A stretch of DNA of 64,000 bases from assembly GCA_022818135.1 (NCBI GenBank), contig JAFMSR010000018.1, positions 2,850,577-2,914,576 of the forward strand, written 5' to 3'. Shown in pieces: positions 62,101-64,000 of the stretch. How positions within the stretch are numbered: the first letter of the stretch is position 1; every line of letters starts with the position of its first letter. A model generated the notes under the pieces. It was not told the DNA's origin. It made no database searches and worked only from the letters and a program-made list of their open reading frames with translations. The stretch is from Saxidomus purpurata (Eukaryota > Mollusca > Bivalvia > Venerida > Veneridae). Both the position numbers and the translations under genes were made by a program.

Positions 62101-62299
62101 GTTTTTATGTTTTCCATACTTTAAGGGGTCAGTTAATATTTATTTGTATGACAGTTTACTTTACAACGTAAGAAAAAGTTTACGAATACGTTGTGTGATT
62201 ATGTAATAGTTTAATTTTTGTTGATGAGAATTTGATGACCCCTATATATATTTTATGACTTTATCTGGTCTATTTTGATTATTGGGTTTTCAATCTTAA

Positions 62300-62580
62300 T
62301 TTGTTGGTTTTCGTGATAGTTTGTCATTAAGATGTCTTTGATTTGGAAGCCTGTCGCTGATATGTCATAACTTTTCAAAAACCAGACGTTAATCTCTTTT
62401 ATAGTATATTATTCGGTGTTTGTTTTCCGTGTTAGACAGAAATTGAACTATGACTTTAAGGAGTTGTTTTCGTGATATGACTTGTTGTTGATCTACTCTA
62501 TAATTTAAGTGTGCAGATTTTCGAAGGTAGTCTGTCTTTCATCATTCAATAATGTTATATTGAAAGATTTTTGTGATATC
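62300..62580 (+). repeat. Degenerate TTTTCGTGATA repeat, second locus
   Basis: GTTTTCGTGATAGTTTGTC (about 62307), GTTTTCCGTGTTAGAC (about 62420), GTTTTCGTGATATGAC (about 62466) and GATTTTTGTGATATCC (about 62564) parallel the units at 50818-51125. Confidence 0.4.
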
Positions 62581-64000
62581 CTTATTGGATTCCCCCTATA
62601 TGGAATCAAAAAATGATATCACATGTTTCACATCAACTATGTTATGTGTAAAATTATTCGCAACTAACTGATAGTTAGATAAATTTTAAGAATATTGGAT
62701 GGTCATGAATTTTGTCGTTAACTGAAATTATATTATGTCGTAAAAATATAAATTCCATTGGTTATTTATAATGGACTTGTTATGTTTTTCAGTAGTTCTC
62801 TTTAGTATAAAGGTAGATAATACATGTATCCTGATAAACTCATAGTAACCCATTTCATCTCAAGCAAGTTTATATTAAGCACTAAATGTGAATTTTTGAT
62901 ATGGATGAAAAAAAAATCTATCTCAAATTTTGTTTAAAAATTTCTATAGAGGGATAGAAAATTATCTTACTAAGAGAATGATTACACGAAACAATATGTC
63001 TATTTCAAAAATAATCATTTTCGAATTTTATGTCAAATATAAACAAATCATATAACGTACCGCGCTTTCAATGAAATATACAATATTGTGTCTCTAGAAA
63101 TTCTGTTTTCGGCCAAAGATCGAAATCTATTTCTTTTTGTGAAAACCTGATATAGCTGTAGTTGTTTTTACCTATTCATGACTTCGCTGACCTGAAAAGA
63201 TCACTCGCCCAGTGACAACATCTCGATCTCGATCTTATAGATCTGCCGTAATAAATATTGCACTCTCTATGTATTTTCTTATCATATACCTAACATTGAT
63301 ACATCTGTATCTTCTACAAAAATCGCCGATAAATCCGCCATTCTGGATCACAATACCGTATCAATAACCCTAATTATCTTTTTAACTTCTGTTTTCTTTC
63401 AGCGACCAGGCTTGTTATCAAGATTTGTAAAGATACTATACCTACTAATATTTACTCCATGCGTAATGTTAATGGATAAAAACTGCTTAAGTAAGCATGC
63501 GGACAAGGCTATTTTTACAATGACGATGGGGATGGTAATTGACTGAATAAAATCTATTTAAACTAGAGCGCTAATCATGCTAACTACTCGGTCCCGAATT
63601 GCTATAAAATATTGTATTTGTACATTTGCTTATACTTGTATGTTAATGCATAATGTTTACATTAACTAGAGAGCAGACCCCATCCATCCCAGGTAATCGC
63701 TTTCAAGTCTATGCGCCTATAAACCAACCTACAATATTTCTAGATTGCAGCAATTAAAGTTACGATTATGGAAATTAAGGATTTCGAGGGTGTGGTACAT
63801 GTTCTTTGGATTGCAGCCCTATCCCAGTCGGATGACATATCTACTTTTTCATTTAAAATTATTTACCAGAATTATTTCTATAAGGGCTTTAATAATTCAT
63901 TTCATTTCTAAAACATATTTGTGCATCGTAAATGTTGAATTAGTTAATCTTATTTTCAATATATTTTATCGTTGATACAGAGTACGTTTACATTTATGTT
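62581..64000. other. AT-rich intergenic DNA, no gene seen
   Basis: No coding, RNA or mobile-element signal was recognised to the end of the window. Confidence 0.4.

Noticed and set aside
61701..62206. Cys/Val-rich and Thr/His-rich frames of 120-138 codons
   Set aside because: They are translations of the GT/AC microsatellite and its flanks.

Overview
This window looks like gene-poor, repeat-dense, AT-rich nuclear DNA of an animal, most likely a bivalve mollusc. The lineage call is an inference from repeat style: a diverged tRNA-SINE body, arrays with TGACCTTGACCTTTGACC motifs, and 'AAGTTTGATGAAGAT' arrays resemble dispersed repeats I associate with bivalve genomes. I cannot name a species. 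I found no intact protein-coding gene, no rRNA, no functional tRNA and no CRISPR. Almost all short open frames are chance, low-complexity or repeat-derived.

Layout. 0-4.7 kb: a diverged dispersed repeat, a 5'-truncated and disabled LINE, and a 578-bp MITE. 4.7-17.4 kb: AT-rich intergenic DNA with old low-copy repeat pairs and small minisatellites. 17.4-21.5 kb: four elements side by side: a hAT-type MITE with an 8-bp target duplication, a mollusc-type array, a 1.5-kb long-inverted-repeat element and a Tigger/pogo-like MITE. 22.3-33.45 kb: the standout unit. Two 231-bp inverted arms, about 99% identical, bracket 10.7 kb and are flanked by identical 6-bp direct repeats (AACTTC). Inside lie a GC-rich island, a 105-bp satellite with a six-monomer higher-order structure, a 1.1-kb tandem duplication and a cluster of SINE remnants. 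35.1-40.9 kb: TTAA-flanked inverted ends enclose what looks like a four-exon spliced transcription unit with no long reading frame. 45.8-46.6 kb: an array of nuclear-receptor-like motifs. 49.96-54.0 kb: another 4-kb inverted-repeat-bounded unit. 56-57.7 kb: a MITE-like element and a 37-bp satellite split by a LINE-tail-like insertion. 61.7-62.1 kb: a repeat carrying a (GT)n run.

There are no interacting genes to describe. The biology visible here is nested mobile DNA and satellite formation. The best lead for something undescribed is the 22.29-33.45 kb unit: very young-looking arms built of 16-bp palindromes, a clean 6-bp duplication, and cargo that is satellite DNA rather than a transposase.
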